The position numbers and the translations under genes are program-made. The notes beneath the pieces are model-generated. The model ran no database searches and was not told where the DNA came from. It was given only the letters and a program-made list of their open reading frames with translations. Below are positions 24,479-33,288 of a stretch of DNA of 64,000 nt, piece after piece. The stretch covers positions 1-64,000 of the forward strand of contig NZ_MVBC01000007.1 in the NCBI RefSeq assembly GCF_002007105.1. Reading direction: 5' to 3'. This DNA comes from Hymenobacter sp. CRA2. GTDB taxonomy: Bacteria > Bacteroidota > Bacteroidia > Cytophagales > Hymenobacteraceae. The stretch's first letter is position 1, and each line of letters begins with the position of its first letter.

Positions 24479-26269
24479 GTGCAACAACTCGAACAAGACC
24501 TCAAAGCGGCCCTCAGTGCCGCCATTCAGCAAGTTTTCGGCGCGGCCGTGGCGCCGGAGCAGCTTACCATTCAGCCCACGCGCAAGGATTTTGCCGGCAC
24601 CTTCACGCTGGTAACCTTCCCGCTGACCAAGCCCCTGGGCAAAGGCCCCGAGCAGATCGGGCAGGCCTTGGGCGAGTGGCTGACGGCCAATGAACCGCGC
24701 GTGAGCGGCTTCAACGTGGTGAAAGGCTTCCTGAACCTGGAAATTGCTGACGCCGAGTGGCTACGGCTGCTTAGCGAGCTGCGTAGCCAGGACATTACCG
24801 CGCCGGTGCAAACCGGCGGTCCGCAGAACGTGGTGGTGGAGTATTCCTCGCCCAACACCAACAAGCCCCTGCACCTAGGCCACCTGCGCAACAACTTCCT
24901 GGGCTACTCGGTGGCCGAAATCCTGAAGGCTACGGGCGCCACCGTCACCAAGGCCAACCTGGTAAACGACCGCGGCATCCACATCTGCAAGTCGATGCTG
25001 GCCTACCAGGAGTATGGGCACGGCGAAACGCCGGAGTCGGCGGGCATCAAGGGTGACCACCTCATCGGCAAGTACTACGTGCTGTTTGAGAAACACTACC
25101 GTGAGCAAATCAAGCAGCTGGAGGCCGAGGGCGTATCGAACGAAGTAGCTAAACGCGAAGCCCCGCTGATGCGCCACGCCCAGGACATGCTCCGTGACTG
25201 GGAAGCCGGCGATGAGCAGGTGGTGAGCCTGTGGCGGCAGATGAACGGGTGGGTATACGAGGGCTTCAACGACACCTACCAGCGCATCGGCGTGGATTTC
25301 GACAAGTTCTACTACGAGTCGGAAACCTACCTGCTGGGCAAGGAGCGCGTGGAAGAGGGCCTGCAGAAGGGCGTGTTCTTCCGCAAGGAGGACGGCTCAG
25401 TGTGGGTGGACCTCACCGACGAGGGGCTCGACCAGAAGCTGCTGCTGCGCGCCGACGGCACCTCCGTGTACATGACCCAGGACCTGGGCACGGCCGAGCT
25501 GAAGTACCAGGACTTCGGCTACGACTCCTCGGTCTACGTCATTGCCGACGAGCAGAACTACCACATGCAGGTGCTCAAGCTCGTGCTCAAAAAGCTGGGC
25601 AAGCCCTACGCCGACGCCATTTACCACCTCAGCTACGGCATGGTAGACCTGCCCTCGGGCAAGATGAAGTCGCGCGAAGGCACGGTGGTGGATGCCGACG
25701 AGCTGGTGGAAGAAGTGAAGGAAGCCGCCAAGGAAGCCACCCTGGCCAAGGGCAAGACCGAGGGCCTGAGCGACGAGGAGCTGGATCAGCTCTACCACAA
25801 GCTGGGCCTGGGCGCGCTCAAGTACTACCTGCTAAAGGTGGACCCGAAAAAGCGCATGCTCTTCGACCCGAATGAGTCGGTGCAGCTGCACGGCGACACC
25901 GGGCCGTTCATTCAGTACACCCACGCACGCATTGCGCAGCTCCGGCGCAAGGCGGCCGAAATGGGTATTCAGCCCGAGCTCAACGCCGATATATCTGAGC
26001 TGCACGAAACCGAACGCGACGTGGTGCAGGCTCTGGCCAGCTACCCCACGGCTGTGGCCGAGGCCGCTAAGGCTTACTCGCCAGCTGTTATTGCCCAATA
26101 CGCCTACGACCTGGCCAAAACCTATAACCGCTTTTACACCGAAGTGCCGGTGCTGCCCGAGCCCGATGCGGCCAAGCGCAGCCTGCGCGTGGCCCTCTCG
26201 GCCCAGGTGGCCGACACGCTGCGGCAGAGCCTGAAGCTACTCGGCATCCAAGCGCCGGAGCGCATGTAA
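24479..26269 (+). CDS. argS: Arginine--tRNA ligase
   Basis: The 596-residue class I synthetase charges tRNA-Arg. The N-terminal Add1 domain (about 1-105) precedes SSPNTNKPLHLGHLRNNFLG, where HLGH is the HIGH motif. GKMKSREGTVVDADELV near 395 takes the place of KMSKS. The DALR anticodon-binding domain ends the protein (about 470-596). The start is GTG at 24479 (MQQLEQDL); no ATG precedes the conserved N-terminus in frame. It follows genes that consume arginine, though on its own promoter. A stable UUCG-type terminator ends it. Confidence 0.95.
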   Translation: MQQLEQDLKAALSAAIQQVFGAAVAPEQLTIQPTRKDFAGTFTLVTFPLTKPLGKGPEQIGQALGEWLTANEPRVSGFNVVKGFLNLEIADAEWLRLLSELRSQDITAPVQTGGPQNVVVEYSSPNTNKPLHLGHLRNNFLGYSVAEILKATGATVTKANLVNDRGIHICKSMLAYQEYGHGETPESAGIKGDHLIGKYYVLFEKHYREQIKQLEAEGVSNEVAKREAPLMRHAQDMLRDWEAGDEQVVSLWRQMNGWVYEGFNDTYQRIGVDFDKFYYESETYLLGKERVEEGLQKGVFFRKEDGSVWVDLTDEGLDQKLLLRADGTSVYMTQDLGTAELKYQDFGYDSSVYVIADEQNYHMQVLKLVLKKLGKPYADAIYHLSYGMVDLPSGKMKSREGTVVDADELVEEVKEAAKEATLAKGKTEGLSDEELDQLYHKLGLGALKYYLLKVDPKKRMLFDPNESVQLHGDTGPFIQYTHARIAQLRRKAAEMGIQPELNADISELHETERDVVQALASYPTAVAEAAKAYSPAVIAQYAYDLAKTYNRFYTEVPVLPEPDAAKRSLRVALSAQVADTLRQSLKLLGIQAPERM

Positions 26270-26278
26270 TTGCTTACC

Positions 26279-26302
26279 CAGAACGCGCTTCGGCGCGTTC
26301 TG
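26279..26302 (+). terminator. argS terminator with UUCG tetraloop
   Basis: 10-bp arms CAGAACGCGC / GCGCGTTCTG close a TTCG loop, followed by CTTTTTAC. The very stable C(UUCG)G loop and T tract make this a textbook intrinsic terminator, 10 bp after the stop. Confidence 0.92.
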
Positions 26303-26355
26303 CTTTTTACCACCAGTCAGAGGGCCCGCCAAGAGGTGCCCTTTCTCAGATTCCG

Positions 26356-26937
26356 ATGAACTCAATTGCAGTATACTGCGGCTCCAGCGCCGGCACCGAC
26401 GAGCGGTACCGCCAGCACGCCGCCGAAGTAGGACAGACCTTTGCCCAGCGCGGCATCACGCTGGTGTACGGCGGCGGCAACGTGGGCCTGATGGGCGCCG
26501 TAGCCGACGCCACCGTGGACGCCGGCGGCCAGGCCATTGGGGTGATTCCCGGCTTCCTGAAGGACAAGGAAGTAGCCCACCTGGGCCTCACCACGCTGGA
26601 AGTGGTGGACAATATGCACCAGCGCAAGCTGCGCATGGCCGAGCTGGCCGAAGGCTTTATTGCCATGCCCGGCGGATTCGGTACTTTGGAAGAGCTCTTC
26701 GAGGTGCTGACCTGGGGCCAGCTGGGACTGCACCGCAAACCCATCGGCCTGCTGAACGTGGCCGGCTTTTACGACGCCCTGATTGCCTTGCTCGACCACA
26801 TGACCCAGCAGGGCCTGCTGCGGGCCGAAAACCGCGGCCAGCTGCTGGTAGCCGACAACATCACCGACCTGCTTGCTCAGATGAACGCCTGGCAGCCGCT
26901 GAACGTGGAAAAGTGGCTCACGCCGCGCCGCACCTAA
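26356..26937 (+). CDS. LOG family protein (TIGR00730)
   Basis: The 193-residue Rossmann-fold protein starts MNSIAVYCGSSAGTDERY. It carries GGGNVGLMGAVADA (about 38-52) and the signature MPGGFGTLEELFEVLTWGQL (about 96-115). LOG proteins cleave nucleoside 5'-monophosphates, releasing a free base and ribose phosphate; in plants and some bacteria they activate cytokinins. In a free-living bacterium the natural substrate is uncertain. Length and start fit the family. It sits between argS and a peroxidase with no operon link evident. Confidence 0.92.
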   Translation: MNSIAVYCGSSAGTDERYRQHAAEVGQTFAQRGITLVYGGGNVGLMGAVADATVDAGGQAIGVIPGFLKDKEVAHLGLTTLEVVDNMHQRKLRMAELAEGFIAMPGGFGTLEELFEVLTWGQLGLHRKPIGLLNVAGFYDALIALLDHMTQQGLLRAENRGQLLVADNITDLLAQMNAWQPLNVEKWLTPRRT

Positions 26938-27022
26938 GCCCCACGCGGCCAAACAAACCATACCTGCTCCGGGTTAGCCTGCCGACCGGCGGTTGACCGT
27001 TCAACCCTCACCACCGTTAGTC

Positions 27023-27619
27023 ATGAAAACACTTGTCCTCTACGCCGCGGCCGCGGCGCTGGCCGCTTGCGGCGCGCGCTCGGCCTCCGGCCCCAACGCC
27101 ACTGCCGCCATGCCCGAAACCGAAACTGCCGTCCCCGCCGCCCGCGGCACCGTCTACGACTTCACCGTCAATGACATCAACGGCCAGCCCGTGAAGCTGA
27201 GCCAATACGCCGGCAAGAAGCTGCTCATCGTCAATACTGCCTCGGAGTGCGGCTACACCCCGCAGTACAAGGAGCTGGAGGAGCTCTACCGCAAGCACGG
27301 CGACCGGGTAACGGTGCTGGGCTTTCCGGCCAACAACTTCGGTGGGCAGGAGCCGGGCACCAACCAGCAGATTGCCACTTTCTGCGAGAAAAACTACGGC
27401 GTGACGTTCCCGCTCTTCTCGAAAGTATCGGTGCAGGGCGCCGACACCGCGCCGCTTTACCAGTTCCTCGGCAGCAAAGCGCAGAACGGCACCACCGACG
27501 ACAAGCCCACCTGGAACTTCTGCAAGTACCTCATTAACGAGCAGGGACAGGTCGTCGCGTTTTACCCCTCGAAGGTGAAGCCCATGAGCGAGGAGCTGGT
27601 GGCCGCCATCATGAAATAA
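27023..27619 (+). CDS. Glutathione peroxidase family lipoprotein
   Basis: From the ATG at 27023 the product has 198 residues. MKTLVLYAAAAALAAC is a lipoprotein signal, followed by an Ala/Pro-rich linker of about 30 residues. The thioredoxin fold has the peroxidatic site NTASECGYTPQYKELEELY, with Cys and not selenocysteine. The catalytic Gln region is FPANNFGGQEPG, and the Trp/Asn site is TWNFCKYLI. It should reduce peroxides in the periplasm or at the outer membrane, probably using thioredoxin-like donors. Lipid anchoring is the odd point, since many bacterial homologues are cytoplasmic. Earlier Met at 26993 lacks signal-peptide character. Confidence 0.9.
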   Translation: MKTLVLYAAAAALAACGARSASGPNATAAMPETETAVPAARGTVYDFTVNDINGQPVKLSQYAGKKLLIVNTASECGYTPQYKELEELYRKHGDRVTVLGFPANNFGGQEPGTNQQIATFCEKNYGVTFPLFSKVSVQGADTAPLYQFLGSKAQNGTTDDKPTWNFCKYLINEQGQVVAFYPSKVKPMSEELVAAIMK

Positions 27620-27644
27620 CGAGGGCTGCCGCCAGCCATCCTGC

Positions 27645-27706
27645 AAGACATAGTAATGTCCGGGGCAAGACATACTGTTGTCTGACCCCGGACATTACTA
27701 TGTCTT
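27645..27706. repeat. Palindrome containing three mini-hairpins
   Basis: 21-bp perfect arms (27645-27665 and 27686-27706) enclose a 20-nt loop. Each arm and the loop hold their own small palindrome: GACAT-AGTA-ATGTC, AGACA-TACTGT-TGTCT and GACAT-TACT-ATGTC. The DNA can thus fold as one long hairpin or as three small ones around a CCGGGG/CCCCGG stem. A7 follows on the + strand. There is no T tract for a terminator on either side. Confidence 0.7.
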
Positions 27707-27769
27707 AAAAAAAGCCCGCCGTGGCCGTCGGCCCCCGCGCACCGGTCTGCGCCTGTTTTCTTTGCAGCT

Positions 27770-28702
27770 GTGACTACTTCCTCAACTCCTTCCGCCAAAC
27801 CTAGCCTCGTCGGGGCTTGGGTTTCGGCTTTTCGGCCGCGCACGTTGCCGCTGGCCCTGGCCAGCATCCTGATGGGCGGCTTCCTGGCCGCCAGCCAGCA
27901 CGAGTTCAACGGCGCCGTCATCGGCTTGGCCGCCCTGACCACCGTGCTGCTGCAGGTGCTCAGCAACCTGGCCAACGACTACGGCGACTCGCAGAACGGG
28001 GCCGACAGCGTGCACCGCGAGGGGCCGCAGCGGGCCGTGCAGAGCGGGACCATCAGCCCGGCCGCGATGAAGCAGGGCATGGTGGTATTCGGGGCCGCTT
28101 CGCTGGCCTCGGGCCTTGGGCTGCTGTGGGTGGCGCTGGGCTCGTCGGGGCTGTGGCTGTTTATGGGCTTTCTGCTGCTGGGGCTGGGCGCCATCTGGGC
28201 GGCCGTCAACTACACCGCTGGCGCCCGGCCCTACGGTTACGCCGGCCTCGGCGACGTGTCGGTGTTTCTGTTCTTCGGCCTGGTGGGCGTGTGCGGCAGC
28301 TACTTCCTGCAGACGCGCGAGCTGCCCTACGACGTATTGCTGCCGGCCATCAGCCTGGGCTGCTTCTCGGCGGCGGTGCTGAACGTGAACAACATCCGCG
28401 ACATCCGCTCCGACGAACTTGCCGGCAAAATCACGGTGCCGGTGCGTCTCGGGCCACGCCGGGCCCGGCTGTATCACTGGCTGCTGCTGCTGCTGGGCAT
28501 CGGGGCCGCCGTGACGTACGTGGTGCAGAACTACCATTCCGCATGGCAGTGGCTGTTTCTGGGGGCCGTGCCCTTGCTCGTTTTCAATGGCGTGCAGGTC
28601 TGGAAACGGCAGCAGTCCATGCAGCTCGACCCGCTGCTGAAGCAGATGGCCATGAGCACGCTGCTGTTCGTGCTGCTGTTCGGGGTGGGGCAGTTGCTGT
28701 AA
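27770..28702 (+). CDS. menA: 1,4-dihydroxy-2-naphthoate polyprenyltransferase
   Basis: The 310-residue UbiA-family membrane protein prenylates DHNA in menaquinone synthesis, the main respiratory quinone of Bacteroidota. NLANDYGDSQNGADSVHRE (about 65-83) is the first aspartate-rich prenyl diphosphate site. NNIRDIRSDELAGKITVPVR (about 206-225) is the second. About eight or nine helices are visible. It starts with GTG at 27770; TTTTCTTTG right before may be part of the promoter. A downstream remnant gene follows after 35 bp. Confidence 0.92.
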   Translation: MTTSSTPSAKPSLVGAWVSAFRPRTLPLALASILMGGFLAASQHEFNGAVIGLAALTTVLLQVLSNLANDYGDSQNGADSVHREGPQRAVQSGTISPAAMKQGMVVFGAASLASGLGLLWVALGSSGLWLFMGFLLLGLGAIWAAVNYTAGARPYGYAGLGDVSVFLFFGLVGVCGSYFLQTRELPYDVLLPAISLGCFSAAVLNVNNIRDIRSDELAGKITVPVRLGPRRARLYHWLLLLLGIGAAVTYVVQNYHSAWQWLFLGAVPLLVFNGVQVWKRQQSMQLDPLLKQMAMSTLLFVLLFGVGQLL

Positions 28703-28737
28703 AAAGACTTATAGCTAACCTGGCAGCTGCCGCCAAT

Positions 28738-28989
28738 GTGCTGGCTCCCGCGTATTACGTGCTTCTGGAAAAGGGATATACGGTAAAATACGACCAGAAA
28801 ACTGAGTGGTACACCGCGGAAAAAGACGGGGTAAAATTGGGTGCATATGACCCCATTCAGCTCTGCGGCATTGCTTACGTCTACGAAGCCAAGGGAAACG
28901 ACTGGCGCGTTTCTGACGAGGCCATTGAAGCTTTTATGCAGCTGGAGCAGCCCAAAGAGCCGTTTTATCCTTACGATAGTATGGGGTAA
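28738..28989 (+). CDS. Small hypothetical protein, possibly N-terminally truncated
   Basis: An open frame encodes 83 residues from GTG at 28738: LAPAYYVLLEKGYTVKYD, then WYTAEKDGVKLGAYDPIQL, and VYEAKGNDWRVSDEAIEAFM. Composition is protein-like and AT-richer than its neighbours. The same frame is open further upstream through KRLIANLAAAAN, which looks like the natural N-terminal helix, but no start codon exists there before it runs into menA. This suggests a gene cut by a junction at about 28705, or one starting at a non-standard codon. Family unknown. Confidence 0.45.
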   Translation: MLAPAYYVLLEKGYTVKYDQKTEWYTAEKDGVKLGAYDPIQLCGIAYVYEAKGNDWRVSDEAIEAFMQLEQPKEPFYPYDSMG

Positions 28990-29069
28990 CTGCGGCCTAC
29001 ATACTTCTCAAAGGCTTCGTCTACCGCTACTTCGGGCCTAGTAGCTACGGTGATGCTACCTGGCTAGCC

Positions 29070-29296
29070 CTATTCGCCCAGCAGTTGGTAGCGGACTTCG
29101 TGCAACATATACACGGCAATGGCTCTTTCGCTGGGAAGCATGTCCAGTATTCACCCACGCTGTTTTCCTCCTGGGGTTCAAACTTGGCCTTGGTGTCGTA
29201 CGGCGCATTGCCCAGCAACACGGTCTTGATAATCCAGTCTGGGAGCTCGTCCAACTTCTGCGCATCGTAGATAATGCAGATACCTGGTTGCGCCAC
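29070..29296 (-). pseudogene. Frameshifted small gene remnant
   Basis: From ATG at 29296 a frame reads IIYDAQKLDELPDWIIKTVL, then GNAPYDTKAKFEPQEENSVG. Near 29163 sense-looking protein continues in the -1 frame as LDMLPSERAIAVYMLHEVRY and ends QLLGE at the TAG at 29070. In the unshifted frame the text turns into Cys/Pro-rich nonsense. A one-base deletion is the simplest explanation. The joined product would be about 75 residues. Family not recognised. It lies beside another gene fragment, so the 28.7-29.4 kb stretch looks like decaying accessory DNA. Confidence 0.55.
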
Positions 29297-29401
29297 CGTC
29301 GCACGGCTGCATCGCCGTTGGGCGTGCTCGCGTCAGGCACATGTAGGAGGGGGGATGATCGGAACGGCAGAAAAGATGAGCGACAGACGCCGTTAAGTCG
29401 G

Positions 29402-30529
29402 TTACCCCCGCAGCAGCACCCGGAACGTGGTGCCCCGGCCTTCCTTGCTTTCCACCTCCACGCGGCCGCCATGTGGCTGCACCAGGCGGTTCACCAGGAA
29501 TAGCCCCACACCGGTGCCTTCGCCCGCGTGCGGGTGAAAGCGGCGAAACAGCTGAAACAGCTCGCTGCCGTGACGCTCGAGGTTCATGCCCAGACCATTG
29601 TCTTTCACCTCCAGTACCGGCTGCTCGCCCGCGGGGTACGTGCGTACGCAGATGCACGGGGAGCGGTCGGGGTGGCGGTACTTGACGGCGTTGCTGAGCA
29701 GGTTGAGCAGAATTGTGCGCAGGTTGCTGCGCACGTATTCCAGCTCCGGCAGAGCCGTGAAGTCGGTGTTGATGGTGGCATCAACTTCCTGAATCTGCGG
29801 GCGCAGGGTTTGCAGCACGTCCGCTGTGAGGTCGGCCAGGGCCACAGGCTCGGTGGTCTGCTCACCGGGACGGCGCGCTACCTGCACCACGGCCGCCAGA
29901 TCGGTGATGGTGGTAGACAAGTCCTCTAGCGACTCATCCACGAGGTGCAGCAGTTGCGCTTCCTCGGGGTCGTTGAAGGTGGCTACGCGGCGCAACTCGT
30001 CGAAGAGGCCGCGCAGGTTGTTCACGGGCTGGCGCAAATCGTGCGAGGCGGCGTACACGAAGTTGTCTAGGTCGGCGTTGGTGCGGGCCAGTTGCTGATT
30101 AACGGCCTGTAGCTGCTGGTGATGCTGGGCCACGCGCTGGCGCCACTCATTTTTCTCGATGGCGTGCATCACCGTCTTGTACAGCAGTTCGTGGTCGAAC
30201 TGCTGCTTGACCAGGTAGTCCAGGGCGCCGTTGTTGAGGGCCCGCACGGCCAGCGTTTCGCTGCCGCCCCCGGTTATCATCACCGCGCACAGGGTATCGG
30301 GTGGGGCCAGTTGCTTGAGGCCATCCAGCACTTCCAGGCCGTCGGTGTCGAGCAGGTTGTAGTCCAGCAGCACGCAGTCGGGGCGGTGCTGCCGAAACAG
30401 GGCGAAGCCCTCCTCGCCGGAGGAGGCTTCAAATATTTCGAAGGGCTGATAGTCGGCATGCTTGCGCAGGAAGCGCTTGTAGAGCATCCGGTCGTGCTCG
30501 TTATCGTCAACGAGTAAGATCTTCTTCAC
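29402..30529 (-). CDS. Hybrid receiver-histidine kinase
   Basis: The 375-residue protein has a receiver domain first: DD at 8-9, phospho-acceptor Asp56 in LLDYNLLDTDG, Thr86 and Lys108. A coiled-coil linker with HHQQLQAVNQQLARTNADL follows at about 130-155. The histidine kinase core has ASHDLRQPVNNL (His163), LRTILLNLLSNAVKY (N box), VKDNGLGM and GEGTGVGLFLVNRL (G boxes). No membrane helix or sensor domain exists, so its input must be phosphotransfer or contact, likely from the adjacent phytochrome kinase. It is the last gene of the phytochrome operon, 14 bp after the response regulator. Confidence 0.9.
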   Translation of the reverse strand: MKKILLVDDNEHDRMLYKRFLRKHADYQPFEIFEASSGEEGFALFRQHRPDCVLLDYNLLDTDGLEVLDGLKQLAPPDTLCAVMITGGGSETLAVRALNNGALDYLVKQQFDHELLYKTVMHAIEKNEWRQRVAQHHQQLQAVNQQLARTNADLDNFVYAASHDLRQPVNNLRGLFDELRRVATFNDPEEAQLLHLVDESLEDLSTTITDLAAVVQVARRPGEQTTEPVALADLTADVLQTLRPQIQEVDATINTDFTALPELEYVRSNLRTILLNLLSNAVKYRHPDRSPCICVRTYPAGEQPVLEVKDNGLGMNLERHGSELFQLFRRFHPHAGEGTGVGLFLVNRLVQPHGGRVEVESKEGRGTTFRVLLRG

Positions 30530-30543
30530 GCGGAAAACGAGGC

Positions 30544-30990
30544 CTAGCTAAGAGGAGGAAGTTCGGCGGTGTTGAGCCAGTAGCGTACCAGCAGTTGGGT
30601 TTTTTCCTCCAGTACGGAGTATTCGATGGGCTTGGTCAGGTAGCTGTTGGCCCCGAGCCGGTAGCACTCCTCGATGTCGCGCGAGTTGGTGGAGGTGCTG
30701 AAAATAATCACCGGAATCGACTGTAGCTGCGGATCCTTTTTCAGGATGCCGAGCACGGTGCGCCCGTCGGTGCCGGGCAGGTTCAGATCGAGCAGCACGA
30801 AAGCCGGCAATTCCTTCGGCCAGCCCGCGTGCTTGCCGTAACCCTGCAGGTACTCCAAGGCCTGGTCACCGTCTTCGCAGCGCAGCAGCGGGTTGGGCAG
30901 CGCCTGCTTGCGGAAGGCGCGGCCCAGTGCCGTGAAATCTTCCACGCTGTCTTCCACGACAAGGATAGGTTTGTGAACGGAGGGTATCAC
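30544..30990 (-). CDS. Single-domain response regulator (Rcp-like)
   Basis: The 148-residue protein is a lone receiver domain: VVEDSVEDF with the acidic pair, LLDLNLPGTDGRTVL with Asp68 as acceptor, IIFSTSTNSRDIEECYRLGA, and the switch Lys in YLTKPIEY. There is no output domain. Long beta4-alpha4 text is typical of Rcp-type regulators paired with phytochrome kinases. It starts with GTG at 30990, directly after the TGA of the phytochrome gene, so translation is coupled. It probably takes phosphate from the phytochrome and relays it, perhaps to the hybrid kinase next door (inference). Confidence 0.9.
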   Translation of the reverse strand: MIPSVHKPILVVEDSVEDFTALGRAFRKQALPNPLLRCEDGDQALEYLQGYGKHAGWPKELPAFVLLDLNLPGTDGRTVLGILKKDPQLQSIPVIIFSTSTNSRDIEECYRLGANSYLTKPIEYSVLEEKTQLLVRYWLNTAELPPLS

Positions 30991-33288
30991 TCAGAGGTAC
31001 TTTGAAAGAGAGAAGAAAAAAGTGGTGCCGGCGCCCGGCTGCGACTCTAACCACAGTTCCCCGTCGTGTCGTTCCACCATTTTGCGGGCAATGGACAAGC
31101 CCGCCCCGGTGCCGCCGCCGTACTTGTCCTGCGCGTGCAGGCGTTTGAAGATTTTGAACACCGCTTCGTGGTGCCGCGGGTCGATGCCAATGCCGTTGTC
31201 CTGTACGTAGAACACGTAGTAACTGGCCGGGTCGCCGGTGCCGCGCGGGCCGCGCACGGTGGGCGGCGCCATGCCTACCGTTACGAGCCGAACGGGCTTG
31301 TCGTTGTATTTTAGCGCGTTGGTAAGCAGGTTGTTGAACACCTCGCGCATGCGCACCTGGTCGAAGCGGAACGTGGGCAGCGTGTCGTGCACCGTCACGT
31401 GCACATTCAGTTGCTCGAAGCGTGGCTGCAGAATTTCCAGTACTTCGTCCAGCACCTCCCGTAGGGGCGCTTCCGTTACCACCAGCTCCTGCCGGCCCAC
31501 GCGTGAGAGCTGCAGCAAGGACTCGATGAGCGCCTCCATGCGCTGGCTGAGGCGCACGAGGGTTTGCAGCTTCTGCGTGCCGTCGGCGTCGAGCTTGTCG
31601 GCGTAATCTTCCAGCAGGAAGATGGAGTAGTTATGAATGCCGCGCAGGGGCTCCTTCAGGTCGTGGGAGGCCACGTAGGCGAAGGAGTCCAGCTCGTCGT
31701 TGCTGCGCTCCAGCTCCGAGTTCAGCCGGCTCAGCGAGGCGGCGCGGGCCTGCAGTTCGTTGTAGATTTTCAGGCGCACGTCGGAGAGGTGCAGGCGAAT
31801 TTCTTCGGCCGCCTCCAGCTCCATGGGCCGCCACGGGGCCGAGGTGCTGTCCACCGTCTGCTTCCAGGCCTCAAAGGACTTGCGCGGCGAGAGGTGCAGC
31901 ACGCCGTTTTCCACCGACTCTACTTTCTGTTCGCGTCCGGCCCAGGTTACGGTCTGAATCAGCTCGGGGCGGAACCAGATGAGGTAGTCGCCGGGCTCCT
32001 GGGCCAGGGAAATGGCCAGGATGCCGCTGGCCACGCCGCGGATGGCAATGCCGGCGGGGTTGTGCCGCACGTAGGAATCGGTGTAGAACAGGTTGTCGGC
32101 CACGTTGGTGCGCAGCCAGTTGGTCAGCTCCTGAATCTGCGGCTTACTGGGCGTGGTGCCCAGCGTCACGATGTTTCCCTCGAAGCAGATGGCCACCCCG
32201 CCGCAGTCGAACACGTCGAGCACCGTGGGCTTGCGCTGGTAGAGGCCATCCATGAAGTTGCTGTGGCGGGCCACTTGCTCAAATAGCCGCACCTGCGTTT
32301 CGCGGATGTGCAGCTGGTAGGCGTAGTCTTCCTGCTGCAGCTTGGTTTTGAGCAGGGCCGAAAACGTCTTGCCGATGAACACGCACAGCTCGCGCAGCTC
32401 GTAGCTCAGCAGCCGCGGCGTGAGGTGGTGGCAGGTAATCAGGCCCCACAGCTGCCCATCGAGGATGAGCGAGACGGTGAGGGTGCCGGCCACGCCCATA
32501 TTGCGCAGGTACTGCAGGTGAATCGGCGACACGCTGCGCAGCACCGAGTAGGTCATGTCGGGCGGGCGCTGCTTGGCCGGGTGCACCGCGGGCACCAGCG
32601 GCACCGGCACGTAATCCACGTCGGGGATAAAGCGCAGCCAGCTTTTCAGGTACATGGCCCGCGCCTGCTGCGGAATGTCGGTGGCCGGGTAATGCAGGCC
32701 GAAGAAGGGCTCCAGGTCGTCGCGCTTGGCTTCGGCCACCACCTCGCCGCTGGCGTCCGCAGCGAAACGGTACATCAGCACCCGGTCGTAGCCGCTGATT
32801 TCGCGGATCTGGTCGACGGTGAACTGGCAGAAGTCCTGCAGGCTGGTGGCGCTGAGCAGTTGCCCCAGCGCGGCGTTGAGCGAAGGCAGATCCAGGGCGT
32901 GCGTACCCTCGTGGGGCACGGGCTCACACTCCAGCCACAGCAGCCCGTCGGAGCGGTGCATAATGAGCTGGTAGAGCGGGTGGCCCGGCGCCGCGGCGAG
33001 CGGGGTGATCAGCAGCTTGTTGTTTTCGGTGAGCGAGGCCCAGCGCTGCGCTACGGCAGCGGCCGTGGGTGGGCCCAGTACCTCTTCCAGGCTGGCTCCG
33101 ATCAGCTCCTGGGCTTCCTTGCCCAGAAAACTTTGCGTGTTGGCACTCGCGTGCGCTACACGCTGCGTCTGCTCGTCGAAGCACAGCAAAAAGCCGTGCG
33201 GCTGCACCAAGCCGGGGATATGGATAGGCTCCCGGTCGCAGTTGGTGAGAGTGACGGGCGCATTGATCAGGCTCTCGTCGGAGTACAC
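30991..33288 (-). CDS. bphP: Bacteriophytochrome histidine kinase
   Basis: From GTG at 33288 the protein has 765 residues. Cys17 in TNCDREPIHIPGLVQPHG is the biliverdin-attachment cysteine of bacteriophytochromes. The PAS domain (about 15-125) leads to GAF (about 140-310) with the chromophore motif YPATDIP (about 200-206), SVSPIHLQYL and ITCHHLTPR. PHY (about 335-495) has the tongue motif PRKSF (about 468-472) and WFRPE. HisKA follows with ASHDLKEPLRGI (His542), then HATPase with NNLLTNALKY and TGAGLSIARKM. It is a red/far-red photoreceptor kinase in the cytoplasm. The GTG overlaps the heme oxygenase stop by one base. Far longer upstream reading is out of frame with that gene. Confidence 0.95.
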   Translation of the reverse strand: MYSDESLINAPVTLTNCDREPIHIPGLVQPHGFLLCFDEQTQRVAHASANTQSFLGKEAQELIGASLEEVLGPPTAAAVAQRWASLTENNKLLITPLAAAPGHPLYQLIMHRSDGLLWLECEPVPHEGTHALDLPSLNAALGQLLSATSLQDFCQFTVDQIREISGYDRVLMYRFAADASGEVVAEAKRDDLEPFFGLHYPATDIPQQARAMYLKSWLRFIPDVDYVPVPLVPAVHPAKQRPPDMTYSVLRSVSPIHLQYLRNMGVAGTLTVSLILDGQLWGLITCHHLTPRLLSYELRELCVFIGKTFSALLKTKLQQEDYAYQLHIRETQVRLFEQVARHSNFMDGLYQRKPTVLDVFDCGGVAICFEGNIVTLGTTPSKPQIQELTNWLRTNVADNLFYTDSYVRHNPAGIAIRGVASGILAISLAQEPGDYLIWFRPELIQTVTWAGREQKVESVENGVLHLSPRKSFEAWKQTVDSTSAPWRPMELEAAEEIRLHLSDVRLKIYNELQARAASLSRLNSELERSNDELDSFAYVASHDLKEPLRGIHNYSIFLLEDYADKLDADGTQKLQTLVRLSQRMEALIESLLQLSRVGRQELVVTEAPLREVLDEVLEILQPRFEQLNVHVTVHDTLPTFRFDQVRMREVFNNLLTNALKYNDKPVRLVTVGMAPPTVRGPRGTGDPASYYVFYVQDNGIGIDPRHHEAVFKIFKRLHAQDKYGGGTGAGLSIARKMVERHDGELWLESQPGAGTTFFFSLSKYL

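Noticed and set aside
27817-28989. Long 390-codon frame over menA
   Set aside because: Up to 28702 it is an out-of-frame shadow of menA with Arg/Pro/Gly-rich text; only its last part looks like a protein.
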